Shown here in pieces: positions 43,854-52,608 of a stretch of 64,000 bases of DNA. Numbering within the stretch: the stretch's first letter is position 1; the number at the start of each line of letters is the position of its first letter. Under the pieces are notes generated by a model. It had not been told where the DNA came from and did no database searches. It saw only the letters and a program-made list of their open reading frames with translations. Where the stretch lies: contig JAUHXU010000001.1 in assembly GCA_030426805.1 (NCBI GenBank), positions 1,018,861 through 1,082,860 on the forward strand. Reading direction: 5' to 3'. The translations under genes were made by a program, and so were the position numbers. The stretch is from a bacterium. Lineage in GTDB: Bacteria; Planctomycetota; JAFGQW01.

Positions 43854-44843
43854 TCACACCAGGTCGTAGTCGCCGAGCGTGTACCACCACTTCGCCTCGA
43901 GCAAGTCGAGCGGCACGTCGTCGGTGTAGGAACGCGCGACCTGGATGAACTGCGACTCGCGCCGCGCGTAGCCCTGCGCCTGGACGAGCGCGAACTCCGG
44001 CGCGTATTCGGGGAACAGGATCATGAACCCGGTCGCGTTCGCGGTGAGCGCGAGCGATTCGAGCTTCGCGAGCAGCGCGAGCGAGGCATCGGTGTCGCTG
44101 GGCGGCACGACCCAGTCGCACAGCACCGCATCCTGCGTCCCGATGTAGTCGGCGCGCGCGACCGCGACCCCGCGCATCGCACCGTCGGTGCCGCGGGCGA
44201 CGAGTTGCAGGTACTCGACGTCGGGACAGTCCGCAAAGCGCCAGTCGAGCCACGTCGCGTCGCGGATGTTCGCGACCTCGACCGACGGCGAGAACGCCGC
44301 CCACAGCGCATCGGCCTCGGGCCCGAAGCGGTCGACGACCTCGACGGTCACGTCGCCCGGCGCCGCGATCGGCGACGCGCGCAGTTCGTCGGCGCTCTTG
44401 TAGAGCAACACGATGTCGTGGATGAACGAGTAGCCGAGCAAGCGTCGGCCGATCCGGAACGCCTGCGGGTTCGGCAGGCCGTACATGATCGCCTCGCGAT
44501 CGCGGTGCCCGTAGTGATCGACGTAGTCGAACACCGTGGACGCGAACACGCCGGGCTTCTTCAGCCCCCTGCGGAAGTCCGGGTCGACCATCGAGTCGAG
44601 GATCTGCGAGAACGTGAACGTGTTGTCGCCGACCTTGTGCGGTGACGGAATCCCGGTGAACTGCGCGACGACCTGGCCCGACGGCGTCTTGCCGAGGAAC
44701 GCGTGCAGCCCGTACGGACAGTCGCGGAACTTCCAGTTCCAGTGCTCGATCGTGCGGTCGACGCCGAACACCTTCTGAAAGCACGCGAGGATGGCCGGGC
44801 CGTCGCCCGGCTCGTAGGGACCGATCGTGATCTCGTCGCTCAT
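43854..44843 (-). CDS. GNAT-family N-acetyltransferase
   Basis: A 329-residue protein made of an N-terminal GNAT domain (ITIGPYEPGDGPAILACF, QVVAQFTGIPSPHKV, SQILDSMVDPDFRRGL, where the acetyl-CoA loop is R-R-G-L rather than the classic QxxGxG/A) and a second GNAT-like half (VEYLQLVARGTDGAMRGVAV, ATGFMILFPEYAPEFAL). Tandem GNAT proteins of this kind occur in polysaccharide loci, where they acetylate amino sugars. It lies between two GT2 genes. Substrate is unproven. Confidence 0.75.
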   Translation of the reverse strand: MSDEITIGPYEPGDGPAILACFQKVFGVDRTIEHWNWKFRDCPYGLHAFLGKTPSGQVVAQFTGIPSPHKVGDNTFTFSQILDSMVDPDFRRGLKKPGVFASTVFDYVDHYGHRDREAIMYGLPNPQAFRIGRRLLGYSFIHDIVLLYKSADELRASPIAAPGDVTVEVVDRFGPEADALWAAFSPSVEVANIRDATWLDWRFADCPDVEYLQLVARGTDGAMRGVAVARADYIGTQDAVLCDWVVPPSDTDASLALLAKLESLALTANATGFMILFPEYAPEFALVQAQGYARRESQFIQVARSYTDDVPLDLLEAKWWYTLGDYDLV

Positions 44844-44862
44844 CTCGTCGTTTCCGGGATCG

Positions 44863-46044
44863 TCACAGCGCGTCGCTCACGTGCTGATCGGGGGCCGACC
44901 GCTTCGCGAAGCGCCACGACCCGAGGGTATCGAGCGAGTCGGGATCGACCAAGCGGCAGTAGTAGATCCCGTCCCAAAGTTGGTTCCACATGCTCGTCGA
45001 CAGGGTCCACGCGTCGCCCGCGACGAACGTGCCGGCGGCGAGCGAGAAGAGCGGATTGCCGGCGATCTCACCGAGCACCGGCCGGCCCGCGTGGTCGGCG
45101 GGAACGGCGAAGGTCGGCGGCGCGGCGAGCGGGCCGAGATCCTCGCTGGGCCCCAGCGCGATCCCGCCGGGGTTCGCCTCGATCGCCGCCTTCACCTCGG
45201 CGTTGAGCGCGTCGATCCGCTCGACCGCGTCGTCGCCGAAGTGCTTCGCGTAGAAGAGCGCCTCGGCACGCTGCGCCTTCTCCATCGCCGCGGCGTAGTC
45301 TTGCAGAGCGCTCCGGCTGAAGTAGTGCACGATCTCGGCGTCCGGCACCTGCAGCAATCGGTAGCCGGCCTGGCGGGCCCGGGTGAACCAGTCGGTGTCC
45401 TCGTAGTAGAGCGGAAACACCTCGTCGAAGAGCCCCAACTCGTCGACGACCGCGCGCGGCGTGACGAAGTTCGCGCCCGACAGGAGCAGCACGGGCGTCG
45501 GCTCGGCGTACCGCCAATGCCGGACCGCGCGCCGGGTCCGGATCCGGGCACTCAACCGCGCGTGCGGCACCGACCGGTTCGCGTTCGCGAGCAGCGTGCG
45601 TCGGCGCAGCGACGGCCGGTCGTTCGGCGGGTGCAGCAGGGTGCGGTCGTCGTCCATCCACGTCGTCGGGCCGACGGCCGCGCAATCGGGCCGCGCCTCG
45701 AGCACGCGCAACATCGCATCGAGCGCGCCCGGAAAGACGACGACGTCGGGATTCGACACCCACAGCCACCGCCCGCGCGCCCGCGCGGCGCCGCGGTTGT
45801 TCGCCGGGCCGTAGCCGAGGTTCTCGCCGGTGTAGATCAACTCGACGCCAGGCCGCTCGACCGCTCGGAGCGCGGCCTGGTCCTCGGGCCGCGAGTCGTT
45901 GTCGAGCACGATGACCTCGAGCCGTCCGGGCCGACCGTCCACCGTGAAGCGCTGCGCGAGCAGCGACTCGACGCATTGCAGGCAATACGCGGCGCTGTTG
46001 TAGTTGACGACCAGCGCGGAGACGTCGGGAGCCAGTTCGGTCAC
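44863..46044 (-). CDS. GT2 glycosyltransferase with C-terminal extension
   Basis: A 393-residue protein: VSALVVNYNSAAYCLQCV, VIVLDNDSRPED, NLGYGPANNRGAARA, WVSNPDVVVFPGAL and EVFPLYYEDTDWFTRAR define a rhamnosyltransferase-like GT2. After about residue 285 a further 110 residues (IEANPGGIALGPSE, GNPLFSLAAGTFVAG, MWNQLWDGIYYCRLV) have no family I recognise and may recognise the acceptor. GTG start, four bases after the ABC permease stop. Confidence 0.84.
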   Translation of the reverse strand: MTELAPDVSALVVNYNSAAYCLQCVESLLAQRFTVDGRPGRLEVIVLDNDSRPEDQAALRAVERPGVELIYTGENLGYGPANNRGAARARGRWLWVSNPDVVVFPGALDAMLRVLEARPDCAAVGPTTWMDDDRTLLHPPNDRPSLRRRTLLANANRSVPHARLSARIRTRRAVRHWRYAEPTPVLLLSGANFVTPRAVVDELGLFDEVFPLYYEDTDWFTRARQAGYRLLQVPDAEIVHYFSRSALQDYAAAMEKAQRAEALFYAKHFGDDAVERIDALNAEVKAAIEANPGGIALGPSEDLGPLAAPPTFAVPADHAGRPVLGEIAGNPLFSLAAGTFVAGDAWTLSTSMWNQLWDGIYYCRLVDPDSLDTLGSWRFAKRSAPDQHVSDAL

Positions 46045-46048
46045 CGGA

Positions 46049-46885
46049 TCAGATCTCGTCGGCGAACTGACGCTTGCGCGTCATGAAGTACCAGTAGCCC
46101 AGCGCGAGTGCCCCGGCGCCGAAGGCGGCGTAGCACAGGAGATCCGTCACGATCGACGTCGACGCCATCTCCGCGGCCTCCGGCGGCATGAACACCCACC
46201 GGTAGCACTGCACGAGGTAGTACTGCGGGTTGAGCGTGAAGACCGCGTTCGGCACCTTGTCGGCGATGGCGTTCACCGGATAAAAGAGCGGCGTCACGAG
46301 CATCCACAGAATCGTGAACGCCGAGACGACCTCCTGCGTGTCGCGGATGAAGACGTTCAGCGCCGCGCACAGGTAGCCGACGCCGAGCATGAAGATCGCC
46401 TGGAGCGGGATCAGCACGAGCAGGAGCAACAGGCGCGCACCCGGAACATGGTGGGTCAGCACGACCGCGGCGATGATCAGCACGGCGAGCCCGAAGAGCT
46501 GCGTCATCAGTGCGTAGAGTACGTGCGACAGCGGGATGATCTCTGCGGGGAACGCGACCTTCTTGATCAGGTTGCCCGACGCGATCATGCTCGTCGTGCA
46601 GCGGCTCAACGACTCGGCGAACGCGATCCACGGCACCATGCCGGCGAAGATGTAGAGCGCGAAGAAGTGGTCTCCGCCGGTCTGCTCGGCGGAGAGCCCG
46701 GCCTTCACCTGCATCAGCTTCGAGAAGATGAACGTGTAGACGGTGACGAGGATCACCGGCTGGATGAAGTTCCACAGGAAGCCGAGGTAGGACCCGAGGT
46801 AGCGCCCCTTGAGGTCGCGCATGACGAAGCGCCACACGAGCTCGCGGTAGCGGATTCCGGTCAGGAAGAGCCCGATCGGGGTCAA
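46049..46885 (-). CDS. ABC-2 type polysaccharide export permease (Wzm-like)
   Basis: A 278-residue membrane protein of six helices: RELVWRFVMRDLKGRYLGSY, FLWNFIQPVILVTVYTFIF, then FFALYIFAGMVPWIAFAES, NLIKKVAFPAEIIPL and LNPQYYLVQCYRWVF. These are hallmarks of TagG/Wzm/KpsM permeases that export lipid-linked O-antigen or teichoic acid-like chains. A TTG start at 46885 with AAAGAGGT upstream fits the usual length; ATG 47053 would add 56 non-conserved residues. The partner ATPase (Wzt) is not within the window. Confidence 0.86.
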   Translation of the reverse strand: MTPIGLFLTGIRYRELVWRFVMRDLKGRYLGSYLGFLWNFIQPVILVTVYTFIFSKLMQVKAGLSAEQTGGDHFFALYIFAGMVPWIAFAESLSRCTTSMIASGNLIKKVAFPAEIIPLSHVLYALMTQLFGLAVLIIAAVVLTHHVPGARLLLLLVLIPLQAIFMLGVGYLCAALNVFIRDTQEVVSAFTILWMLVTPLFYPVNAIADKVPNAVFTLNPQYYLVQCYRWVFMPPEAAEMASTSIVTDLLCYAAFGAGALALGYWYFMTRKRQFADEI

Positions 46886-47245
46886 GCTAACCTCTTTCTC
46901 TCGCTCGGGTAAAGGCGATCCGCCCGGCGCGGCCCCGGCCGGGGTCAACGCCGGCACTGCCGGTAGCCGAGATACTTCTGTATGCCTTCGACCATTGGTA
47001 GACCTGAACGTGCGGGATTCCCAGAGCGCGGCAACGATCCGTCCCGGCCGCACCCCGATGCGACGCTCTCCCCGGTGGCGACCCGGCGGCCTCGCAGACC
47101 GGCATCCGGCAGACTGGAATCCGGTCCCGATTCGATCCAGATTTGGTCGACCGATGAACGCTCCACCGATTGTGGAGTATCATTGGAGTAGACGCACTCG
47201 GCCGCCGCATTTCCAACGAGTAGCCGCAGCGAGGAGAAGATCGAA
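46886..47245. other. Divergent intergenic region with a hairpin-type operator
   Basis: This 360-base gap separates the Wzm permease (minus) from the AhpD-like gene (plus). It holds the perfect 17-base inverted repeat CTCCAC-CGATT-GTGGAG (47161-47177) immediately before a TATCAT box (47178-47183), so the repeat exactly fills a -35/-10 spacer for the plus-strand gene, although the -35 (TGAACG) is poor. A minus-strand frame across the gap encodes LPMVEGIQKYLGYRQC but has no coding support. No other feature is seen. Confidence 0.4.
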
Positions 47246-47794
47246 ATGGCGCGCATCGAGCTACCGGAGAAGGGCTGGGTTCCTTCCGCGGTCTGGGAGA
47301 TCTACACCGGAGCGGAAAACCGCGTCGGCTACATCCCCAACACGCTCAAAGCGACGTCCCATTCGATCCGCTCGATGAAGGCCGTCGACCAGTTCCTGCA
47401 AGCCTTCGAGGAGCAAGGCACCCTCGAGCCCGAGTTGCGTATCCTCGCGTCGTTCGCGGCCGCTCACCGCAACGAGAACGCCTACGGGATGCAGTCGATG
47501 CGCTCGACCGCCCGACGCTACTTCATCTCGGAGTCGAAGCTCGACGCGATCGAGCAGGACGAACTCGACTCGCTGCACCTCGACGACAAGGAGCGCGCCG
47601 TGATCCGCTTCGCGCGTGCGATGACGGATCGTGCCGACGCCGGCGAAGAGCAGCTCGAATCGGTGCGCCAGTTCCTGTCGGAGGAGCGCGTCGTCGAACT
47701 GAGCTTCATCGTCGCGGGGCGAAACTTCCTCGACCGTCTGCAGTGCACGTTCGACGTCGACCTCGAGCCGGAGCTCGCCGCGCAGCGCAACTGA
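47246..47794 (+). CDS. Carboxymuconolactone decarboxylase/AhpD-like protein lacking the active-site cysteines
   Basis: A 182-residue all-helical protein: GYIPNTLKATSHSIRSM, LRILASFAAAHRNENAYGMQ, DDKERAVIRFARAMT and VVELSFIVAGRNFLDR follow the peroxidase-related AhpD-like pattern. In true AhpD the second segment holds CxxC with His; here it is AHRNENAYG with no cysteine, and the only Cys is near the C-terminus (LQCTFD). A peroxidase activity through the usual pair is therefore unlikely; a decarboxylase-like or binding role remains. GAGGAG (47231-47236) supports the ATG. Confidence 0.7.
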   Translation: MARIELPEKGWVPSAVWEIYTGAENRVGYIPNTLKATSHSIRSMKAVDQFLQAFEEQGTLEPELRILASFAAAHRNENAYGMQSMRSTARRYFISESKLDAIEQDELDSLHLDDKERAVIRFARAMTDRADAGEEQLESVRQFLSEERVVELSFIVAGRNFLDRLQCTFDVDLEPELAAQRN

Positions 47795-47848
47795 GCTGCG
47801 GTGAAACCGGCAGCCGAGGGCGCGATCACCCTGGTATCGTGACCGGCC

Positions 47849-49366
47849 ATGCGTCGCACCGCCCCGCTCTACCTCGTCTTCGCCGCATTCGCGATCGCGT
47901 ATGCGGTGCTCACCCCGCCGGGTGAAGCGCCGGACGAACTCCCCCACCTGCAGTACGTCGACTGGCTGCTGCACGAGCGGAGCATCCCCGATCGCCGGTT
48001 CGATCACGTCTACCAGGACCACCATCCGCCGCTCTACCACGGGTCGGCGGCGGTCGTGCTCGGGCTCGCGTCGCACGTCGGCAGCCCCGAACGGCTCGCG
48101 CTGCCGGGCCCGTTCGCGATCGACATCCGGCTCGCGGACCCGATGCTCGACCGCCAGGCGCTCGAACGAGGTGCCGCGGCGATTCCCCGGGCGTTGCGCG
48201 CCGAACTCGCCGCGAAGGCGAACCTCAAGCCGCGCCACGATCGGATCCGACGACTCGACCTGATCCTCGTGCGGCTGTGGAGCGTCGCCCTGGCGATCGC
48301 GACGCTCGCGCTGATTCACGCGACGGCTCGCGAGGTGCTCGGCGACCGCGGTCCGGTCACCCTCGCGGTCGCGTTCGCCGCGCTCCTGCCGCAGTTCGCG
48401 TTCATCGGCGCAGCGATCAACTGCGACATCATGGCGGCATGCACGGGCAACCTCGTGCTGTGGCTGTGCGCCCGAACGCTCGTCCGCGGGACGACGGCGC
48501 AGTGGCGGGTCGGCCTCGGCATCGGCGCGGCCGCGGGACTGGCGCTGCTGGCGAAGATGTCCGGGATCGCCGTCGCGGTCCCGATCGCGGCGACCTTCGT
48601 GCTCGCGGCGCGTTCACTCGGCGTGCGCGCGGTGCTGCTGCCGGCGGCCGTCGCCGGATTGGTCGCGCTCGCGATCGGCGGCTGGTGGTACGCACTCAAC
48701 GCCGTGCGCTACGGCGATCCGTTCATGGTCGCGGTGCAGGCCGAGACGATGGGCGAGCAGATCCATCAACCGCCGATCGGCCTCGCGTTCTTCGCCGCCT
48801 ACTTCCACGACACGATCCGGAGCTTCTTCGGCGTCCTCGGGCCGCTGCGCATCCCGATGGCCGAGATCGGCTTCGCGATCCACGTCGCGATCGTCGGACT
48901 CGCGATCGCCGGCGCGTTCGTCGCCCGCCCGAGCGAGGCCGACCCGCGACCGACCGGCGCCCGCCACGCCGCGATCGTCCTGGCGCTCGGGCTCTTCGCG
49001 ACGTGGGCGGTCGTGTTCCGGGGCAACCTGACGTTCTACAGCTTCCAGGGCCGCTACCTGCTGCCGGCGCTCGCGCCGATCGCGATCGGGATCGCCGCCG
49101 GCCTCGACCGCGCGCTGCGACCCGGCCCGGTGGCCCGGGCGGCACTCGTGCTCGTCTGGCTGGGGATCGGCCTGCAACTCTTCTGGGGGCGCTACTTGCC
49201 GGAGTACTATCCGCGCCGCGACGGGGCGGGCTCGCCCCAGGCTGAGACGCGCGCCCCGATTGACGTAAGTCCTTGTTCTACAATGGCGTCGGTCGATACA
49301 ATCGAGCCGGCCCCCACGACGGTTGGATCCCGATTCCGCAATGAGCCCGCCTGCCACGTCCGCTGA
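47849..49366 (+). CDS. DUF2142/GT39-like multi-pass membrane protein
   Basis: A 505-residue protein with about 11 membrane helices. The first loop has GEAPDELPHLQYVDWLL, the acidic (P/G)xxPDExxH motif of DUF2142 and related GT-C proteins, followed by YQDHHPPLYH. Such enzymes use polyprenyl-phosphate sugars on the outer side of the membrane. The last ~45 residues are hydrophilic and overlap the next gene by 26 bases, so the real end may be read through or is simply variable. Function in surface glycan decoration is inferred from the neighbours. Confidence 0.72.
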   Translation: MRRTAPLYLVFAAFAIAYAVLTPPGEAPDELPHLQYVDWLLHERSIPDRRFDHVYQDHHPPLYHGSAAVVLGLASHVGSPERLALPGPFAIDIRLADPMLDRQALERGAAAIPRALRAELAAKANLKPRHDRIRRLDLILVRLWSVALAIATLALIHATAREVLGDRGPVTLAVAFAALLPQFAFIGAAINCDIMAACTGNLVLWLCARTLVRGTTAQWRVGLGIGAAAGLALLAKMSGIAVAVPIAATFVLAARSLGVRAVLLPAAVAGLVALAIGGWWYALNAVRYGDPFMVAVQAETMGEQIHQPPIGLAFFAAYFHDTIRSFFGVLGPLRIPMAEIGFAIHVAIVGLAIAGAFVARPSEADPRPTGARHAAIVLALGLFATWAVVFRGNLTFYSFQGRYLLPALAPIAIGIAAGLDRALRPGPVARAALVLVWLGIGLQLFWGRYLPEYYPRRDGAGSPQAETRAPIDVSPCSTMASVDTIEPAPTTVGSRFRNEPACHVR

Positions 49367-50285
49367 CGCGCTGCTCCGAAGCGTCGACCCCGTCGCGATG
49401 CGCGATGTCGACTGCTACCTGTGCGGCTCGTCCGACCGAGAGCGCCGTTTCGAACAGGACGGGATCTCGTTGTACCGGTGCAACGCCTGCGGCTTCGTCT
49501 ACGCGTCGCCCCAACTCACCGACGAGGGGCTCGAGGCGATCTACCAGGACACCTACTGGCAGAGCGATCGCGCGAAGGACTACGGCTACACCGACTACCT
49601 CCGGGATCGAGCGCTCTACCGCCGCACGTTCGAGAAGCGCATCAAGGTGCTCACCGCGCACCGCTCGAGCGGCAGGTTGCTCGACGTCGGTTGCGCCGCG
49701 GGCTTCTTCCTCGATGTCGCGCGCGACGTCGGCTTCGAGACGCACGGCATCGACGTCGCGGTGCCGATGCTCGCGCACGCGCGCGACACCCTCGGCCTCG
49801 AGAACATCCGCGAGGGCACGCTCGAATCGGCGGGCTACCCGGACGGCGCGTTCGACGTCGTCACGATGTGGGACGTCATCGAACACCTGCGGGACCCGCT
49901 CACCGTGCTCCGCGAGGTGCGGCGCGTGCTCGCGGACGACGGGCTCTTCGTGCTCGAAACGCAGAACGTGAAGAGCCTGTTCGCCCGGATGACGGGCCGC
50001 CGCTGGCACCACTACAAGATGCTCGAGCACCTCTACCACTTCGACCCGCGGACACTGACGACACTGCTCGACCGCGCCGGGTTCGAGGTCGTCCGATGGA
50101 CGTCGCGCCGAGCCGGCAAGTACGTGTCGATGGCGTTCATCCACGAACGCGCGTCGCGGGTCGGCCGATGGTTGCAGGTCGCGCTCACGCCGCTCAAATG
50201 GCTCGGACGAACCGGGGTCTACGCGAACCCGCACGACGAGATGATCTTCGTCGCTCGACCGAAGCCACGATCGAAGGACGGATAG
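49341..50285 (+). CDS. Class I SAM methyltransferase with N-terminal zinc-ribbon
   Basis: A 314-residue protein. CYLCGSSDRERRF and YRCNACGFVYASPQL form a four-Cys zinc ribbon, as in the methyltransferases found beside sugar biosynthesis genes. The SAM domain has LLDVGCAAGFFLDVARDVG (motif I), IDVAVPM, DVVTMWDVIEHLRDP (motif II) and RRVLADDGLFVLET (motif III). It probably methylates a sugar or glycan end; O- or C-position is unknown. ATG 49341 is preferred over the upstream TTG. Confidence 0.85.
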   Translation: MSPPATSADALLRSVDPVAMRDVDCYLCGSSDRERRFEQDGISLYRCNACGFVYASPQLTDEGLEAIYQDTYWQSDRAKDYGYTDYLRDRALYRRTFEKRIKVLTAHRSSGRLLDVGCAAGFFLDVARDVGFETHGIDVAVPMLAHARDTLGLENIREGTLESAGYPDGAFDVVTMWDVIEHLRDPLTVLREVRRVLADDGLFVLETQNVKSLFARMTGRRWHHYKMLEHLYHFDPRTLTTLLDRAGFEVVRWTSRRAGKYVSMAFIHERASRVGRWLQVALTPLKWLGRTGVYANPHDEMIFVARPKPRSKDG

Positions 50286-50291
50286 GACGCC

Positions 50292-51098
50292 ATGGACGAC
50301 GTCGCCTACCGGCAATTCCGCGACCTGGAGAAGGACCACTGGTGGTTCCAGGGGCGCCGCGCGATCTTCTTCACGTTGCTCGACCGCCACTTCGCGGCCG
50401 CGCGCAACGGTCTCGCCGCCCACGAGCAGCCGACGGAGAAGATCGCCCACGCACCCGACGCGCCCAAGATCCTCGACCTCGGATGCGGGCTCGGTGGCAT
50501 GCTGCCGAACCTGTCGCGCTACGGGCACGTCATCGGGTTCGACGTCAGCCTCGAGAGCCTCGCGCACTGCCAGGAGCGCGGATTCGCCGCGATGGCCCTC
50601 GGCGACGGCTACTGCCTGCCGTTTCACGACGGCGCGGTGGACCTCGTGACGCTGTTCGACACCGTCGAGCACATCGACGACGACCGCGCGGTGTTCCGCG
50701 AGTCCTTCCGGGTGACGAAGCCCGGCGGCCTGATCATGGTCACGGTGCCCGCCTACCAGCTGCTGTTCAGCGACAACGACGTCGTCGCACACCACAAGCG
50801 TCGCTACACCGCGGGCGATCTGAAGCGCAAGCTGCGCGAGGCGGGCTACACGCCGATCAAGACGAGCTACTACAACACGATCCTGTTCCCGGTGATCGCG
50901 CCGCTCGTGCTGCTGAAGAAGGCGAAGATGAAGCTGTTCGGCGTGCCCGACAACCCACGATCCAACATCAGCTACGCGATGCCGAAGCTCCTGAACGCGA
51001 CGCTGTCCGCGACCTTCCGCGCCGAGCGCGGCCCGATCCGCGCGATCAGCTTCCCGGCCGGGCACAGCCTCCTGTGCATCGCGCGCAAGCCCGCCTGA
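50292..51098 (+). CDS. Class I SAM methyltransferase
   Basis: A 268-residue enzyme: EKDHWWFQGRRAIFF at the N-terminus, ILDLGCGLGGMLPNLSRYG (motif I), GFDVSLES, DLVTLFDTVEHIDDD (motif II) and FRVTKPGGLIMVTVPAYQ (motif III), then SDNDVVAHHKRRYTAGDL. The WWFxGRR start is common in methyltransferases of cell-surface polysaccharide loci. It follows the previous methyltransferase after six bases, so two methylation steps are expected on the same product. Confidence 0.85.
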   Translation: MDDVAYRQFRDLEKDHWWFQGRRAIFFTLLDRHFAAARNGLAAHEQPTEKIAHAPDAPKILDLGCGLGGMLPNLSRYGHVIGFDVSLESLAHCQERGFAAMALGDGYCLPFHDGAVDLVTLFDTVEHIDDDRAVFRESFRVTKPGGLIMVTVPAYQLLFSDNDVVAHHKRRYTAGDLKRKLREAGYTPIKTSYYNTILFPVIAPLVLLKKAKMKLFGVPDNPRSNISYAMPKLLNATLSATFRAERGPIRAISFPAGHSLLCIARKPA

Positions 51099-51102
51099 CC
51101 GC

Positions 51103-52608
51103 TCAGCGGTCGGGATCCTCTTCGTCGAGTTGCAGTTCGACGAAGCGGTCGCGGTCCTCCTGCGCGCCGTCGTGATCCCCCTGGGCCGTTCGGATCTCCG
51201 ACCGAATCCGGTAGGCGATCGCGAGCGTCGGCGAGCGCTTGATGACCGCGTCGATCGCCGCGCGAGCGTCCGTCCACCGATCGAGGCCGGCGAAGCACAT
51301 CACCTGGACGATGCGGGCCTCGTCGGTCGCCTGATCCCCGGCGAGCGCGAACACTCGCTCGATGTCGACGAGCGCGTCCTCGTACGCGTCGGCCCCGCCG
51401 AGCACGATCGCCCGGTGGTGCAGCAGACGGATGTCGTCCGGCGTCGCCTCGAGCAGCGCGTCGAGCACGTCGAGCGCCTCGTCCCACTCTTCCCGTGCGC
51501 TGAAGACCTCGACGAGCAGCTCGCGCCCGGACCGCTCGTGACCGGCCGCGATCAAGCGCTCGGCGTCGGCCTGCGCCGCGGCAAAGTCACCGATCGCGAC
51601 CGCGGCTTGGCCGCGCAAGCGAAGCGCCGGTTCGTCGCGCGGGTCGGCGTCGATCACGCGACTCGCGCGCGCCATCGCCTCGGCGAACCGCCCCTGCCGA
51701 TAGTCGATCCCGCCCGCGAGGCGCTCCGTATACACACGCCCCGGCTCGATCGCGAGCGCCCGCTTCGCATCGGCCATCGCATCGCCGAGCCGACCGAGGC
51801 GGAGGTAGGCCCACGCCCGCTGATCGAGTGCCGGCAGATCGTCAGGACGAGCGGCCAGGACGTGGTCGAGCACCGCGATGAGCGCGACGTAGCGCTCGGC
51901 CGCCGCGAACGTCACACGTGCGTCGTAGATCCATTGCTCGTCGTCGCCGTGCGACTCCAACGTCTGCGGAAGATCGCGGACCGCGCCTTCGATCGCGTAC
52001 TTCGCTTCGAGATCACGCCCCAGCGCATCGCACGCGCGCCATCGCAGCAACGGCAGCGACGGATCGGTGGCGCCGTTGCCGACCGCCGCGCGAATGTCGC
52101 TCAGCGCGTCGGCGTGTCGACCGGCCTTCAACCGCCAGTGCGCGCGGCGCTCGTAGACGCTCGCCTCGCCGACGCTCAGCGTCACCGCTCGGTCGAGGTC
52201 GGCGAGCCCGGCTTCGAGACGCCCCGCCGCCGCCCGAAGATCCCCGCGGTCGCGATACGGCCACGGAAGGGTCGGGTCGATCGCGATCGCGCGGTCGAAG
52301 TGCCGCTCCGCGTCTCGCGATCGCTCGAGGTGCAGGCAGCAGAACCCGAGCCAGTAGCGAGCTCGCGCGCTGGTGTCATCCTTCGCAATCGACTGCTCGA
52401 GCACCTCGATCGCCTCGGCGTATCGACGTTGCCGCGCGAGTGCTTCCCCACGGAGTGCGCGCGCCTCGGCGCTGTCGTCGATCTCGGCCGACGGTGCCGC
52501 TTCCGGAGGGGGCTCGGGTGCGCGGTCGGGACGGCTGCCGCACCCGGCCAGCGCGACGAGGCACGCAGCGAGCACCGCGACGCGCGACGCCCGATCAACG
52601 ATAGACAT
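51103..52608 (-). CDS. TPR-repeat lipoprotein
   Basis: A 501-residue protein with a lipobox LVALAGC (lipidated Cys23), a Pro/Glu-rich linker and roughly a dozen TPR-like helix pairs from residue 45 on (ALARQRRYAEAIEVLEQSI, ARYWLGFCCLHLERSRDAERH, AWAYLRLGRLGDAMADAKRA, GQAAVAIGDFAAAQADAERL, SEIRTAQGDHDGAQEDRDR). It would be an outer-membrane or periplasmic protein-binding scaffold. It is convergent with the preceding methyltransferase and overlaps panB by 14 bases, so it is translated from the panB transcript. Confidence 0.83.
   Translation of the reverse strand: MSIVDRASRVAVLAACLVALAGCGSRPDRAPEPPPEAAPSAEIDDSAEARALRGEALARQRRYAEAIEVLEQSIAKDDTSARARYWLGFCCLHLERSRDAERHFDRAIAIDPTLPWPYRDRGDLRAAAGRLEAGLADLDRAVTLSVGEASVYERRAHWRLKAGRHADALSDIRAAVGNGATDPSLPLLRWRACDALGRDLEAKYAIEGAVRDLPQTLESHGDDEQWIYDARVTFAAAERYVALIAVLDHVLAARPDDLPALDQRAWAYLRLGRLGDAMADAKRALAIEPGRVYTERLAGGIDYRQGRFAEAMARASRVIDADPRDEPALRLRGQAAVAIGDFAAAQADAERLIAAGHERSGRELLVEVFSAREEWDEALDVLDALLEATPDDIRLLHHRAIVLGGADAYEDALVDIERVFALAGDQATDEARIVQVMCFAGLDRWTDARAAIDAVIKRSPTLAIAYRIRSEIRTAQGDHDGAQEDRDRFVELQLDEEDPDR

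Noticed and set aside
46945..47256. Possible small minus-strand gene encoding LPMVEGIQKYLGYRQC near its end
   Set aside because: The rest of the frame looks random, it has no Shine-Dalgarno, and it would occupy the regulatory region of the AhpD-like gene. A decayed gene end cannot be excluded.
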